From positions 868,001 through 932,000 of the forward strand of contig NZ_CP019344.1 in the NCBI RefSeq assembly GCF_002117125.1: a stretch of 64,000 bases of DNA, written 5' to 3'. Source of the stretch: Nonlabens spongiae (lineage in GTDB: Bacteria > Bacteroidota > Bacteroidia > Flavobacteriales > Flavobacteriaceae). Position numbers and translations under genes: made by a program. Below, in pieces: positions 62,655 to 64,000 of this stretch. Every line of letters begins with the position of its first letter. Positions within the stretch are counted from its first letter, which is position 1. The notes under the pieces were generated by a model, which made no database searches, was not told the DNA's origin, and worked only from the letters and a program-made list of their open reading frames with translations.

Positions 62655-64000
62655 AATTTCAAAAGCTTTCATTTGCCTGAGTATCATTTTCAGTATTCAG
62701 TTCTCAATCAAGGCACAATCTCGAGAAGTCATAACTCTGAAAAAGGACTGGAAATTTATCAAAGGGGAGCATCCACAAGCTTTTCAAGTTGATTTTGATG
62801 ATTCCAGCTGGCAAGAGGTTAGTGTACCTCATGATTGGGCGATCTACGGTCCTTTTAACAAAGAAGTCGATAAACAGGTGGTCGCCATCACCCAAAATGG
62901 TGAAAAAGTCGCCACAGAAAAAACAGGGCGTACCGGCGCACTGCCTTATATAGGAACTGGGTGGTACCGCACGCAGTTCACGATAGACGATTTTGACGCT
63001 TCAAAAAAAGTCTTGTTACAGTTTGAAGGTGCGATGAGTGAGCCTGAAATCTTTCTCAATGGGAAAAAAGTGGGAGAATGGAAATATGGCTACGCCTATT
63101 TTTATTTTGACGTGACAGACTACATCAATCCCGATTTAGAAAATACACTTGCCATTAAGTTGACTAACGTAGGAAAGTCCTCGCGCTGGTATCCTGGAGC
63201 GGGATTGTACCGTAATGTGAACGTTATCGTTAAAAATAAGTCCAGTTTTGATCATTGGTCCACATTTATTACCACGCCTTCCATTTCTGAACAAGAGGCA
63301 CAGGTAAAAATTACTACTCAGGTGAGTGGAGAACGTTTGAAACTTGAGGCGCGTATCTTGAGTGAAGATGGTGAGGAGTTACGCTTTCGCGAAAGCGAGA
63401 ACCTCATCAACAACTCTTTTGAATTGAATCTAAAGGTGGATGATCCTGAACTGTGGAGTCCTGAAAATCCCTATTTATATACCGCAGAATTGAATCTTTA
63501 TGATGGGGATCAACTAGTCGATCAGCAGCGTAAAAGATTTGGGATCAGAAGCCTGAACTACTGTCCTGAAACAGGATTTAGCTTGAATGGGGAAACTCGC
63601 AAGTTCAAGGGAGTTTGTTTGCATCATGATTTAGGTCCTTTAGGCGCGGCAGTGAATAAAAGTGCTCTAAGAAGACAACTCAAAATCTTAAAGGATATGG
63701 GCGCTGATGCGATAAGAAGTGCACATAATATGCCCTCATTTGAACAGCTTGAATTATGTGATGAAATGGGCATGATGTTTTTAGCCGAAAGCTTTGACGA
63801 GTGGAAAAAGCCGAAGGTTGAGAACGGATACAATCGGTTTTTTGATGAATATGCCGAGCAAGATGTTGTGAACCTAGTTCGCGCTACGAGAAACCACCCG
63901 AGTATTGTTATGTGGAGTTCAGGAAATGAGGTGCCAGACCAGTGGGGAAGCGAGGGCGTTAAGCGGGCTAAGTGGCTTCAGGATATCTTTCATCGGGAAG
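62647..64000 (+). CDS. GH2 beta-galactosidase-like glycoside hydrolase (runs off the right edge)
   Basis: At least 451 residues, stop not reached. Signal peptide MIRISKAFICLSIIFSIQFS. GH2 jelly-roll (about 35-190: VSVPHDWAIYG, FEGAMSEPEIFLNGKKVG), then immunoglobulin-like and TIM-barrel parts with RSAHNMPSFEQLELCDEMGMM and acid/base Glu428 in SSGNEVPDQWG. Predicted to release galactose from the oligosaccharides made by GH53. The palindrome at 63382-63397 is read as LRFRESE in the linker between domains. Confidence 0.93.
   Translation, partial: MIRISKAFICLSIIFSIQFSIKAQSREVITLKKDWKFIKGEHPQAFQVDFDDSSWQEVSVPHDWAIYGPFNKEVDKQVVAITQNGEKVATEKTGRTGALPYIGTGWYRTQFTIDDFDASKKVLLQFEGAMSEPEIFLNGKKVGEWKYGYAYFYFDVTDYINPDLENTLAIKLTNVGKSSRWYPGAGLYRNVNVIVKNKSSFDHWSTFITTPSISEQEAQVKITTQVSGERLKLEARILSEDGEELRFRESENLINNSFELNLKVDDPELWSPENPYLYTAELNLYDGDQLVDQQRKRFGIRSLNYCPETGFSLNGETRKFKGVCLHHDLGPLGAAVNKSALRRQLKILKDMGADAIRSAHNMPSFEQLELCDEMGMMFLAESFDEWKKPKVENGYNRFFDEYAEQDVVNLVRATRNHPSIVMWSSGNEVPDQWGSEGVKRAKWLQDIFHRE
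63382..63397. repeat. Dispersed 16-bp palindrome, copy in the GH2 gene
   Basis: Perfect CGCTTTCGCGAAAGCG, read as RFRES. Confidence 0.98.

Noticed and set aside
2155..63397. The 16-bp palindrome as ParB parS sites
   Set aside because: parS is close to TGTTTCACGTGAAACA; the centre here is TTCGCGAA and the copies are far too many and spread through genes.
2155..63397. The 16-bp palindrome as terminators
   Set aside because: No T-run follows and most copies lie inside coding sequence.

Overview
The window looks like chromosomal DNA from a member of the Bacteroidota, most likely a marine Flavobacteriaceae. The evidence is a type IX secretion sorting tail (protein ending at 10160), TAnnTTTG-type -7 promoter elements, a single-polypeptide DsbD, a PafA-type phosphatase, a DUF2339/DUF3999 pair, many secreted or lipoprotein-type N-termini and AT-rich composition. 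I cannot name the genus. The gene order from 1 to about 34.7 kb and from 50.2 to 64 kb reads as ordinary chromosome. The stretch from about 34.8 to 50.2 kb reads as an accessory region.

Layout. 1-9.3 kb: 5' part of katG, a lipoprotein cyclophilin, a CoA-type Nudix hydrolase, a PlsC-like acyltransferase, two alpha/beta hydrolases, kdsB, a class C beta-lactamase-like protein and a topoisomerase IV B subunit. 9.4-15.5 kb: a T9SS cargo protein, an M1 aminopeptidase, a methyltransferase/glycosyltransferase pair and PafA. 15.6-25 kb: an MlaE/MlaF ABC pair, then a tightly overlapping leftward string pabB-tilS-dsbD-sprT-manC-DUF389. 25-34 kb: DinB protein, a VapBC-like toxin-antitoxin pair, an RluA-type pseudouridine synthase, rmuC, purE, an M3 peptidase, and an ECF sigma factor with a small zinc-binding partner.

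34.8-50.2 kb (accessory): ssb borders an AT-rich hypothetical gene, an IS110-family element with a structured upstream region that may encode its bridge RNA, an attC-like long hairpin, small unknown genes, a DEDDh exonuclease and the DUF2339/DUF3999 membrane pair. Then comes a complete four-gene Wadjet (JetABCD) anti-plasmid operon at 42995-49572, with an IS200/IS605 single-strand transposon directly behind it. 50.2-64 kb: mltG, a GNAT gene, dapF, a DegQ-type protease, a lactonase, and a galactose/galactan locus. In that locus galT-galK-symporter-galM-GntR runs left, divergent from a GH53 endo-galactanase and a GH2 beta-galactosidase that runs off the end. A tandem 10-bp repeat in the divergent promoter region is a good operator candidate.

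The most striking structure that no gene explains is a perfect 16-bp palindrome, CGCTTTCGCGAAAGCG, present 13 times in 64 kb plus several one- or two-mismatch relatives. Eleven perfect copies lie inside genes. They are always read as RFRES or AFAKA and never in the third frame. No perfect copy occurs between 28.6 and 51.4 kb, an interval that includes the accessory region and the Wadjet operon.
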